A stretch of 64,000 nucleotides of DNA from Bacteroides pyogenes_A (GTDB lineage Bacteria; Bacteroidota; Bacteroidia; Bacteroidales; Bacteroidaceae): NCBI RefSeq assembly GCF_048595595.1, contig NZ_CP184347.1; one strand, given 5' to 3'. The notes beneath the pieces were generated by a model, which was given only the letters and a program-made list of their open reading frames with translations, ran no database searches and was not told the origin of the DNA. Below, one piece after another: positions 34,182 through 42,291 of the stretch (position 1 is its first letter; each line of letters starts with the position of its first letter). The translations under genes and the position numbers were made by a program.

Positions 34182-35690
34182 TTACAACCTCACTTTCTTG
34201 CTTACCGACTTCGATTCGTTGTGCAAGCGGTCGAGCGCTGTAACCACATAGCGGTATTTCTTTTTCCCCGAATCATAGGGAAGCCTGAAGTGGTTTTTGT
34301 TCGTGATACCTGCAATACGGGAAGGATCGCCGATATTGACCTTTTCACCGGCTTCAAAACGATAAACGACATACCGCACGGCTTTGTCCATCTCGGTCTT
34401 TGCTTTCGGAGCCGTCCAGAAGAGCATGTATCCGTCTTCAGTCCATACTTTCTTTACTTTCCGTACCTTACCCGGAGCTTTGTTGTCTATGAAGTCGAAC
34501 ACCGGAACAAGCGACGGATATTTGTGATACTCTTTAACCAAAGCATCTCTGTAAAGCCCGGCGTTTTCCACTACCGCACCAGCGTACCACTGACAGCTTC
34601 CGCCGATTGTCTGATAAGCACGCTGCAACGCCATTTTGCGGGGAAGCTGATTGATCGCAGGATTCTCCGGATCGGGCTTCTGAATGCTATTCATCACCGA
34701 CTGCCCTATAAACAGCGGACGGTTCTCGGCATGCCTCGCCCACCATTTGACCAAAGTTTCATAATCGGCAGCCTTATGCCCCACCTCCCAATATATCTGC
34801 GGAATATTGTAGTCTATCCATCCCTCGCGTGCCCACAGCAAGACATCGGCATACAAGTCATCGTAATTTTGCAATCCGTTTGTCCGGCTGCCCAACGGGT
34901 CTGTTTTTTCATTCCGGTAAATCCCGAACGGGCTTACACCGAATTTGACCCACGGTTTCAGCGCACGAACTGTTTCATGTATCTTTTTAATCAGAATATT
35001 CACGTTGCTCCTCCGCCAGTCCGCCTTGTCGGAAAATCCTCCGCCATAGCGTTCGAAGCTCGCATCATCCGGAAAATCCATCCCTTTGACGGGATAAGGG
35101 TAGAAATAATCGTCCATGTGAATGGCATCCACGTCGTAGCGCGACACAATGTCCGTCACAATCTTGCAGATATACTCGCGGCTATGAGGAAGCGCCGGGT
35201 CGAAAAACATCTGGTCGCCGTATGTAACGAACCATTCGGGATGCTGATGGTAAATATGCGTAGGCGCCAATTCGTTCTTCAACGAAGTCTTTACCCGATA
35301 CGGGTTGATCCAGGCATGAAACTCCATATTCCTTTCGTGGCAGGCTTCAATCATAAACTGCATCGGATCCCACACGGGCGAAGGAATCCGGCCTTGTTCC
35401 CCTGTAAGGAAACGGCTCCAAGGCTCATGCTGCGAAGCGTACAGCGCGTCCGCCTCGGGGCGCACCTGAAAGATAATCGCGTTGATTCCCGCTCCTTGAA
35501 GAGAGTTCAACTTACTGATAAGCGTTTGCTTTAATTGCTCGGCAGGAATGCCGCGAAACCGGCTGTTTACCGTTTGTATCCATGCGCCGCGAAATTCCCG
35601 TTTCGGATATCTGCCATTCGGGTTGCTCTGCGCCCCGGCTCCTACAGTCAGCAGCAGAGCCGACAAGAAAAGAATTTGTTTCAATTTCAT
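34182..35690 (-). CDS. Family 10 glycosylhydrolase-like protein (GHL10), secreted
   Basis: 502 residues from the ATG at 35690 with signal peptide MKLKQILFLSALLLTVGAGAQ. The GHL10/DUF187 barrel starts KREFRGAWIQTVNSRFRG and shows INAIIFQVRPEADALY, FHAWINPYRV, DAIHMDDYFYP (likely acidic catalytic pair) and YNIPQIYWEVG. The C-terminal 100 residues (VRKVKKVWTEDGYMLFWTAP) look like a fibronectin III-type domain. Some relatives act on peptidoglycan or exopolysaccharide, but the substrate here is not known. A perfect -7 box precedes it on the minus strand. Confidence 0.9.
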   Translation of the reverse strand: MKLKQILFLSALLLTVGAGAQSNPNGRYPKREFRGAWIQTVNSRFRGIPAEQLKQTLISKLNSLQGAGINAIIFQVRPEADALYASQHEPWSRFLTGEQGRIPSPVWDPMQFMIEACHERNMEFHAWINPYRVKTSLKNELAPTHIYHQHPEWFVTYGDQMFFDPALPHSREYICKIVTDIVSRYDVDAIHMDDYFYPYPVKGMDFPDDASFERYGGGFSDKADWRRSNVNILIKKIHETVRALKPWVKFGVSPFGIYRNEKTDPLGSRTNGLQNYDDLYADVLLWAREGWIDYNIPQIYWEVGHKAADYETLVKWWARHAENRPLFIGQSVMNSIQKPDPENPAINQLPRKMALQRAYQTIGGSCQWYAGAVVENAGLYRDALVKEYHKYPSLVPVFDFIDNKAPGKVRKVKKVWTEDGYMLFWTAPKAKTEMDKAVRYVVYRFEAGEKVNIGDPSRIAGITNKNHFRLPYDSGKKKYRYVVTALDRLHNESKSVSKKVRL

Positions 35691-35718
35691 AATATTTGTT
35701 CGTCGTAAATAATGGTGG

Positions 35719-35726
35719 CAAAGATA
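35719..35726 (-). promoter_or_regulatory. -7 box (TATCTTTG) for the GHL10 gene
   Basis: A perfect TAnnTTTG on the minus strand, 29 bp before the GHL10 ATG. Together with the box at 35816 it makes a divergent promoter region with recQ. Confidence 0.55.
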
Positions 35727-35815
35727 ATACAAGCCTGCGCCATCTGCAACAAATAGAAGCATCATTCGACGCAGAAATAGCCGCCACGGGATAATAAAAA
35801 TTCATAAACAAAACG

Positions 35816-35823
35816 TACCTTTG
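35816..35823 (+). promoter_or_regulatory. -7 box (TACCTTTG) for recQ
   Basis: A perfect TAnnTTTG on the plus strand, 24 bp before the recQ ATG. No TTTG is seen at -33. Confidence 0.55.
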
Positions 35824-35847
35824 CAGGAAAGTTTAAACGAACGGAAG

Positions 35848-37659
35848 ATGAAAGAGACTTTAAAGAAATATTTCGGTTACGATTGTTTCCGCCCTTTGCA
35901 GGAAGAAATCATCCGGCATCTGGCAGACGGGCAAGACGCGCTCGTACTTATGCCTACCGGCGGTGGAAAATCGATATGTTACCAACTGCCCGCCCTGCTC
36001 TCCGAAGGAACCGCCATTGTGGTTTCGCCGCTCATATCATTGATGAAAGACCAAGTGGAGGCCTTGCAGGCAAACGGTGTCGCCGCCGGCGCTCTGAACA
36101 GCAGCAACAGCGAGACCGAAAACGCCAATCTTCGCCGGGCATGTATCGAAGGGAAACTGAAGTTGCTATACATCTCGCCGGAAAAGCTGATAGCCGAGAA
36201 AGATTATCTTCTGGAAGATATGAACATCTTTCTGTTCGCCATCGACGAAGCTCACTGTATCTCGCAATGGGGGCACGATTTCCGCCCAGAATATACGCAA
36301 ATGGGCGTGCTCCGCGAGAAATTTCCGAACGTCCCCATGGTGGCTTTAACCGCCACCGCCGACAAAATAACCCGCGAAGATATTGTCCGCCAGTTGCATT
36401 TGCGGCAGCCCCGCGTCTTTATCTCTTCGTTCGACCGACCCAACCTCAGTCTGACGGTGAAACGAGGCTTTCAGACAAAAGAGAAAAACAAATCCATTCT
36501 GGAATTCATCCATCGCCACGGGAACGAAAGCGGAATTATCTACTGCATGAGCCGCAACAAGACGGAAGCTGTGGCGCAAATGCTCAAAAAACACGGAATC
36601 GGCTGCGGAGTATACCATGCCGGACTCTCCGCCAAGCAAAGGGACGAAACGCAGGACGACTTCATCAACGACCGCATTCAGGTGGTATGCGCCACGATTG
36701 CTTTCGGTATGGGCATCGACAAATCGAATGTCCGGTGGGTGATTCACTACAACTTACCCAAAAGCATCGAAAATTTTTATCAGGAAATCGGACGGGCCGG
36801 ACGCGACAGCCTCAACAGCGATACCGTATTGTTCTACTCTTTGGCCGATTTGATACTGCTCACCAAATTTGCCACGGAAAGCAATCAACAAAGTATCAAC
36901 CTCGAAAAGCTCCGCCGGATGCAGCAATATGCCGAGGCCGATATTTGCCGGAGAAGAATCCTGCTCAATTATTTCGGCGAGACTGCCGGCGAAGATTGCG
37001 GCAACTGCGACGTGTGCAAGAACCCTCCGCAGCGGTTTGACGGAAGCGTGATTGTGCAAAAAGCCCTGAGTGCCATCGTACGCACGGAACAACAGGTCGG
37101 CATAAGCGTATTGATCGATATTTTGCGCGGAAACTATTCCGCCGAAGTGACCGGAAAAGGATATCAGGAACTGAAAACATTCGGCGCGGGACGAGACATC
37201 CCGGCGCGCGACTGGCACGACTACCTGCTTCAGATGCTCCAACTCGGCTATTTCGAAATAGCTTATAACGAAAACAACCACCTCAAAGTAACATCGAGCG
37301 GAAGCGACATACTCTTCGGCAGAGAGAAAGCGATGCTGGTAGTGATTCGTCGTGAAGAACCTGCAAAAGCAAAAGAAAAGAAGAAGCAAAAGCAGGCGGC
37401 GGTTATGAAAGAGATTGCCCTCGGACTACCGAATACAGAGAATGAAGATTTGTTCGAAGCCCTGCGCGGATTGAGAAAACAGCTCGCCGACGCGGAAGGT
37501 CTGCCCGCCTATATCGTTTTCTCGGATAAAGTGTTGCATCTGCTCAGCATAGCCCGGCCTACATCCATTGAAGAGTTCGGAACCGTCAGCGGAATCGGAG
37601 AATACAAAAAAAAGAAATACGGAAAAGAGTTTGTCGAACTGATTCGTCAATACGCCTGA
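35848..37659 (+). CDS. recQ: ATP-dependent DNA helicase RecQ
   Basis: 603 residues from the ATG at 35848 (MKETLKKYFGYDCFRPLQEEII). It unwinds DNA 3'-5' in recombination and repair. Helicase motifs: MPTGGGKSICYQLPALL (motif I), DEAHCISQWGHDFRPEY (motif II), ALTATA, IIYCMSRNKTEAV, and IGRAGRD. The RecQ zinc site is seen as CRRRILLNYFGE...DCGNCDVC. An RQC winged helix follows, and a C-terminal HRDC domain spans about 520-600. Length is standard, so it is intact. A terminator follows after about 125 bp. Confidence 0.97.
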   Translation: MKETLKKYFGYDCFRPLQEEIIRHLADGQDALVLMPTGGGKSICYQLPALLSEGTAIVVSPLISLMKDQVEALQANGVAAGALNSSNSETENANLRRACIEGKLKLLYISPEKLIAEKDYLLEDMNIFLFAIDEAHCISQWGHDFRPEYTQMGVLREKFPNVPMVALTATADKITREDIVRQLHLRQPRVFISSFDRPNLSLTVKRGFQTKEKNKSILEFIHRHGNESGIIYCMSRNKTEAVAQMLKKHGIGCGVYHAGLSAKQRDETQDDFINDRIQVVCATIAFGMGIDKSNVRWVIHYNLPKSIENFYQEIGRAGRDSLNSDTVLFYSLADLILLTKFATESNQQSINLEKLRRMQQYAEADICRRRILLNYFGETAGEDCGNCDVCKNPPQRFDGSVIVQKALSAIVRTEQQVGISVLIDILRGNYSAEVTGKGYQELKTFGAGRDIPARDWHDYLLQMLQLGYFEIAYNENNHLKVTSSGSDILFGREKAMLVVIRREEPAKAKEKKKQKQAAVMKEIALGLPNTENEDLFEALRGLRKQLADAEGLPAYIVFSDKVLHLLSIARPTSIEEFGTVSGIGEYKKKKYGKEFVELIRQYA

Positions 37660-37783
37660 TCCGACGGAAGCATCCGCCGCAAGCGGACCATTCTTTGCCT
37701 TGTTTTATCTTTACCGGCAGGGAGGTGTGTCAAAACAAAAATGATCATTCCGAAAAGTTACAGATTGTAACTACCAAACTTAA

Positions 37784-37826
37784 AAGAGCCGTATCGAACT
37801 CTGTTTCGAGTAATGATACGGCTCTT
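37784..37826 (+). terminator. Terminator after recQ
   Basis: AAGAGCCGTATC (37784-37795) pairs exactly with GATACGGCTCTT (37815-37826), followed by a T-rich run. It also lies downstream of convergent ruvA, so it may serve both. Confidence 0.85.
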
Positions 37827-37956
37827 TCTCTTGCTTTTTAGGATGCTCAAGTTTCAGATTAAAAGTTCTTCTTTGGTTTAATTTAGTTTTGACACAATCT
37901 CCTTCTTATCTTCTTCACCTTTCTCCAATCTGTCTTGTTCCGTCACCGTTTTTGTA

Positions 37957-38559
37957 TTACAATCTTTTCAAAGCCAGCTTTATCACCTTTTCTACCGGCG
38001 CCGAAGATTCTTCCTTCAGAATAGCCGCCACTACTTTTTGCGAAGGAGCAGGCGCAAAACCAAGCATTGTCAAAGCAGATACCGCTTCGTCGTGCACTTC
38101 CGTGTTTGCAGTCGGCAAAAGTGTTGTTCCCGAAGAAGCTCCTCCGTCCGGTACGCCCACGGTCGTTATCTTATCTTTCAAATCGACAATAATCCGCTGT
38201 GCCGTTTTCAGCCCGATTCCCTTGACCGTTTTCAGCAAATTGGCGTTTTCCGTACCGATAACGTTTACCAGCTCGGCAGGCGACAAGGCCGAAAGAATCA
38301 TCCGCGCCGTATTTCCTCCTATGCCCGAAACCGAGATCAACAAAAGGAATATTGCCCGTTCCTCCTTGTTCGCGAACCCGTATAGCACGTACGCGTCTTC
38401 TCGGATAGCCTCGTAAACATACAACTTGCACGTTTTCTTTCCCTGAATAGCGGAATAAGTATTCAACGAGATATTGGCGGCATACCCCACTCCGTTACAA
38501 TCGATCACTGCGGTTGCCGGACTGAGTTCGGCAAGCTCGCCACGTATATATTCTATCAT
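37957..38559 (-). CDS. ruvA: Holliday junction branch-migration protein RuvA
   Basis: 200 residues from the ATG at 38559 (MIEYIRGELAELSPATAVIDCNGVGY); a longer frame upstream is rejected because RuvA homology begins exactly here. It is the DNA-binding tetramer that loads RuvB on Holliday junctions. It shows an OB domain (1-65), helix-hairpin-helix motifs (LISVSGIGGNTARMIL; LLKTVKGIGLKTAQRIIVDLKD) and the flexible linker plus C-terminal UBA-like RuvB-binding domain (DEAVSALTMLGF). ruvB is not adjacent. A perfect -7 box lies only 7 bp before the start codon. Confidence 0.96.
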   Translation of the reverse strand: MIEYIRGELAELSPATAVIDCNGVGYAANISLNTYSAIQGKKTCKLYVYEAIREDAYVLYGFANKEERAIFLLLISVSGIGGNTARMILSALSPAELVNVIGTENANLLKTVKGIGLKTAQRIIVDLKDKITTVGVPDGGASSGTTLLPTANTEVHDEAVSALTMLGFAPAPSQKVVAAILKEESSAPVEKVIKLALKRL

Positions 38560-38565
38560 AATGCA

Positions 38566-38573
38566 CAAAGATA
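38566..38573 (-). promoter_or_regulatory. -7 box (TATCTTTG) immediately before ruvA
   Basis: A perfect TAnnTTTG on the minus strand ending 7 bp before the ruvA ATG. If it is used, transcription would begin at or within a base or two of the start codon, giving a leaderless message. Confidence 0.5.
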
Positions 38574-38705
38574 ATAGTTTTTCACCACAGAATGAAAGTG
38601 TGATAAAAAAAATAAAATATCGGCTCACGCTCCTGTTAGTTATTGATAAAACGCTTACATTTACAACCGAAAGAAAGAAAATTGTACGCATAAAAAAGAA
38701 TAAAA

Positions 38706-39605
38706 ATGAAAAAAGTAAGAGCAGCCATTGTGGGCTATGGCAACATCGGACATTACGTGCTCGACGCCCTTCAGGCGGCGCCCGATTTCGAAATCGCGGG
38801 CATTGTGCGCCGGGCAGGCGCCGAAAACAGGCCGGAAGAACTGGCAAACTATGCCGTAGTAAAAGATATGAAGGAACTGGAGAAAGTGGACGTCGCCATC
38901 CTTTGCACGCCGACACGCAGCGTAGAGAAGTATGCGAAAGAATACCTCGCCATGGGAATCCATACGGTCGACAGCTACGATATCCACACTGGAATCGCAG
39001 ATTTAAGACGTACGCTCGACGCCACTGCCAAAGAACATAAAGCCGTGTCCGTCATCTCTGCCGGATGGGATCCGGGAAGCGACTCCATCGTCCGCACGAT
39101 GCTCGAAGCCATTGCGCCGAAAGGCATCACGTATACCAACTTCGGCCCCGGTATGAGCATGGGGCATACCGTTGCCGTGAAAGCCATCGACGGAGTAAAA
39201 GCCGCACTCTCGATGACCATTCCCACAGGAACCGGCATTCACCGCCGCATGGTATACATCGAACTGAAAGAAGGATATGATTTCGAAAAAATGGCCTCCG
39301 CCATCAAGGCAGACCCTTACTTCGCCAATGACGAAACCCACGTCAAGCTTGTTCCGGATGTAGACGCGCTGCTTGATATGGGTCACGGTGTAAGTCTTAC
39401 CCGCAAAGGCGTATCCGGGAAAACCCAGAACCAACTGTTCGAATTCCACATGCGAGTCAACAATCCCGCATTAACCGCACAAGTATTGGTATGCTCGGCG
39501 CGCGCGGCGATGAGGCAACAGCCGGGATGCTACACGCTGGTCGAAATTCCTGTAATCGATCTGTTGCCGGGCAACCGTGAAGAGTGGATCAGGCATTTGG
39601 TATAA
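38706..39605 (+). CDS. ddh: meso-Diaminopimelate D-dehydrogenase
   Basis: 299 residues. NADPH-dependent one-step synthesis of meso-DAP from tetrahydrodipicolinate, supplying lysine and peptidoglycan. The Rossmann start is RAAIVGYGNIGHYVLDAL. Family blocks include VDSYDIHTGIADLRRTLD, SAGWDPGSDSIVRTMLEAIAP and NFGPGMSMGHTVAVKAI, which are characteristic of Ddh rather than other Gfo/Idh proteins. A terminator follows. It is divergent from ruvA; the plus-strand -7 candidate (TACATTTA) has one mismatch. Confidence 0.95.
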   Translation: MKKVRAAIVGYGNIGHYVLDALQAAPDFEIAGIVRRAGAENRPEELANYAVVKDMKELEKVDVAILCTPTRSVEKYAKEYLAMGIHTVDSYDIHTGIADLRRTLDATAKEHKAVSVISAGWDPGSDSIVRTMLEAIAPKGITYTNFGPGMSMGHTVAVKAIDGVKAALSMTIPTGTGIHRRMVYIELKEGYDFEKMASAIKADPYFANDETHVKLVPDVDALLDMGHGVSLTRKGVSGKTQNQLFEFHMRVNNPALTAQVLVCSARAAMRQQPGCYTLVEIPVIDLLPGNREEWIRHLV

Positions 39606-39653
39606 CAAACCACGCTTCACATAGCGCGACTGCGCTTGCCGATAAAAAATATG

Positions 39654-39695
39654 AAATCCATTTCTGTCGCAACTCACAGTGGCAGAGATGGATTT
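39654..39695 (+). terminator. Terminator after ddh
   Basis: AAATCCATTTCTG (39654-39666) pairs with CAGAGATGGATTT (39683-39695) with one wobble, followed by a T-rich tail. It lies about 50 bp past the ddh stop. Confidence 0.8.
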
Positions 39696-39800
39696 TATTT
39701 TTGTACATGGATACCCGAGAGCACTTCACGTTATGCAATTCAAGAAAAGATGCCGCACACGTAAACGAACAGGAACCTGAACCGGAACATTGCCCCCATA

Positions 39801-39954
39801 TTGCAAAGGGTTAGCGCTTTTATTGCAAGGATTTAATGTTTTTATTGCAAAGGTTTAGTGTGTTTATTGGAAGAGTTTAGCGTTTTTACAACAACGGTTT
39901 AGCCTTTTTATTGCAATGATTAAGCGTTTTTATTGCAACGATTAAGCATTTTTA
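39801..39954 (+). repeat. 22-bp tandem array, 7 units
   Basis: Seven units start exactly every 22 bp from 39801. Most open TTGCAANGNTT(T/A)A and end in a TTTTTA word; unit five opens CAACAACGG. An eighth, decayed unit (CTATAAAAGTTA) runs straight into the hairpin at 39966. There is no spacer sequence. It lies between ddh and the first DUF3857 gene. Confidence 0.9.
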
Positions 39955-39965
39955 CTATAAAAGTT

Positions 39966-40057
39966 ATTCGTCTGCCGTTCGTGTTCCATTCGTCTGTCGA
40001 TTGCGTTTTATTCGTCTCTCGAACGGCAGACGAATAAAACACAACCGACAGACGAAT
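39966..40057. repeat. Long hairpin repeat, ATTCGTCT family, copy 2
   Basis: Two 22-bp direct units (39966 and 39988, each starting ATTCGTCTG) are followed by an inverted pair meeting near 40020. The right arm ends with GACAGACGAAT at 40057. The best arms pair at about 30 of 34 positions. Alternatively ATTCGTCTGCCGTTCG at 39966 pairs perfectly with 40020-40035. The flank to its left is the 22-bp array, so the two structures abut. Confidence 0.85.
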
Positions 40058-40215
40058 AATTTCATAAAACAAAAGAGCTATTTGTCGAATATTCGGGACT
40101 AATATTTCCTTTACTTTTGCAAACTGAAAAGAAACACCAAAGAAAGCAAACGCTATTAAACATTTCCAAACTGCTTTTTTACTGCCTGCTTTCTTTTTAT
40201 TAATACATTCTTTTT

Positions 40216-40223
40216 TAACTTTG
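40216..40223 (+). promoter_or_regulatory. -7 box (TAACTTTG) for the DUF3857 genes
   Basis: A perfect TAnnTTTG 30 bp before the ATG at 40254. Confidence 0.5.
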
Positions 40224-40253
40224 CAGCGCAATACTAAAAACACAAGTCTGATA

Positions 40254-42269
40254 ATGAAAAAAACATTCGTATTATTCGCATTTCTATGCTTTTTTTTAAC
40301 TCCGGTTTTATCATCGCAACAACCTACGGACACTTTTAAACCGAGCCTGAAATACGGCAAACCCTCCGAAGAAGAGCTGACCATGACTACTTACGCTCCG
40401 GACACTGCGGCCGCTGCCGTCATTCTTTATTCAAAAAACAGCGCGCGATACGACTTCATGTCCAACGAGTTCCGCATCACCTACAACTACGAAGTGAAAA
40501 TCAAGGTCCTCAAAAGCGAAGGAACATCTTATGCCAACATCAGTATTCCTTACTACTTACATGCGAACAGTTCGCTTATGAAAGAGAGCGTCAGCCAGAT
40601 AGACGCATCGGCTTACAATCTGGAAAACGGAAAGATAGTGCGCACGAAGATGAAACGCGACCTGATATTTGAAGAACGTCTGAACAAAGGATACATGCAA
40701 GTGAAGTTTTCCGTTCCTTCGGTGAAAGAAGGAACCGTATTCGAATACAAATATCAGTTGTATTCCGACTTCTATCAGGACATATCCCCGTGGGAAGCTC
40801 AAAAAGATATTCCCGTAGCATACACGGAATACGAAATAACCATACCCGAATATTTTGAATTCAATATCGAGATGCGCGGCAAACAGCATCTTCATTCCAA
40901 AAACGCTCAAGAGAGCTTACACTATTATCTGAAAACTCCTAACGGAGGGCAGGAAATGATTACTTGCAGCGGACAGAACATCCGGCTTACCGGAGAAAAC
41001 CTCCCCTCTTTACGATCCGACAGTTACATCTGGTGTGCCGACGACTACCGGAGCGGCGTAAGATTCGAATTAAGAGGACTGAGATTTCCCAATACTCCTT
41101 ACAAACCGCTTACCCAAAGCTGGGAAGGAATCGACAAGAAACTGTTAGAAAATGAAGACTTCGGAAACCCGCTTAAGATGCGTAATCCTTACCGGGACGA
41201 GATGAAAACGCTCGGAATAGAAGAGTTGGACAGCCGGCAAGATAAAATTTCTCGCATCTATGAATATGTGAGAAAAAAAATCTCATGGAACAAACAATAC
41301 CGCCTTTACAGTGAAGATGTGAAAAAAGCCGTAAAGGAAGGTACAGGCAGCAATGCAGACATCAACTTTGTGCTCATGAGCATGTTGCGCGACGCGGATA
41401 TCCCCTGTTACCCTGTGGTGATGAGTCACAAAGGTTCCGGAATGTTGCCGATTACCCACCCCAGCATCCGAAAGCTCAATACTTTTGTCGTGGCAATAGC
41501 CGATACCGACGACACATTTGTTTTCCTTGACGGGTCTGCCACCGGAGGGTTCCTGAATACTTTACCTCCCGGACTTATGGTAGACCGCGCCCGTCTGATT
41601 GCACCCGACTCAGGCAGCCAATGGGTAGATTTGAGCCAACTGGGCAAAAACCAGATACTTTCTGTCGTGAACGCAAGCGTCGATGCCAACGGAAGCATCA
41701 CCGGCAAACGACAAAGCAGCTATATCGGCCAATATGCCGCAGAACTCCGCCACCGCTACCATGAAGCCAAAGACAGTACGGAGTTCGTCAGCAATCTGGA
41801 GACGAGAGAGAACATCAAGATCAATGAGTTCAACCTGAAAGGTATAGACGAGTTCTCTCCGAAAGTGACGGAAACATTCAAGTTCGCGAAACAGGCGACC
41901 ACCAACAATGACCTGATTTACATCAAACCGATGATATTCTTGCACACCGGCAAATGCCCGTTTATACAGACCGAGCGGCAATTACCTTTGGAAATGAGGT
42001 ATAACGAACAACTGACTCTGATCATCTCGCTGAACATTCCCGAAGGATACACGGTAGAAGAACTACCTGCCGCTGTCAACATCAAGACAAGCGACGGGCA
42101 GGGAACATGCAAGTACCAAACAAACTCGCAAAACAATATGGTGAACATCAAATACACATTCGCCTACAACAAGCTGTTTCATCTGCCGGAAGAATATCCG
42201 GACGTAAAAGCTTTCTGGGAAGAGGTTGCCAAGAAAAACAACGAAATTCTGGTACTCAAAAAGATTTAA
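40254..42269 (+). CDS. DUF3857 / transglutaminase-like exported protein, catalytic residues missing
   Basis: 671 residues from the ATG at 40254, with signal peptide MKKTFVLFAFLCFFLTPVLS. A DUF3857 domain (about 60-280, beta-rich) is followed by a transglutaminase-like domain (about 330-460). Where active relatives have GDCK, this protein reads GSNADIN (about residue 365), and the usual His is replaced by Thr in LNTFVVAI. The Asp strand FVFLDGS is retained. A beta-rich C-terminal DUF3858-like region follows. It is thus probably a non-catalytic binding or structural protein in the periplasm or outer membrane. It is the first of two homologues, 22 bp apart. Confidence 0.85.
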   Translation: MKKTFVLFAFLCFFLTPVLSSQQPTDTFKPSLKYGKPSEEELTMTTYAPDTAAAAVILYSKNSARYDFMSNEFRITYNYEVKIKVLKSEGTSYANISIPYYLHANSSLMKESVSQIDASAYNLENGKIVRTKMKRDLIFEERLNKGYMQVKFSVPSVKEGTVFEYKYQLYSDFYQDISPWEAQKDIPVAYTEYEITIPEYFEFNIEMRGKQHLHSKNAQESLHYYLKTPNGGQEMITCSGQNIRLTGENLPSLRSDSYIWCADDYRSGVRFELRGLRFPNTPYKPLTQSWEGIDKKLLENEDFGNPLKMRNPYRDEMKTLGIEELDSRQDKISRIYEYVRKKISWNKQYRLYSEDVKKAVKEGTGSNADINFVLMSMLRDADIPCYPVVMSHKGSGMLPITHPSIRKLNTFVVAIADTDDTFVFLDGSATGGFLNTLPPGLMVDRARLIAPDSGSQWVDLSQLGKNQILSVVNASVDANGSITGKRQSSYIGQYAAELRHRYHEAKDSTEFVSNLETRENIKINEFNLKGIDEFSPKVTETFKFAKQATTNNDLIYIKPMIFLHTGKCPFIQTERQLPLEMRYNEQLTLIISLNIPEGYTVEELPAAVNIKTSDGQGTCKYQTNSQNNMVNIKYTFAYNKLFHLPEEYPDVKAFWEEVAKKNNEILVLKKI

Positions 42270-42291
42270 ACGAACGATTTATCCTTTTCTT

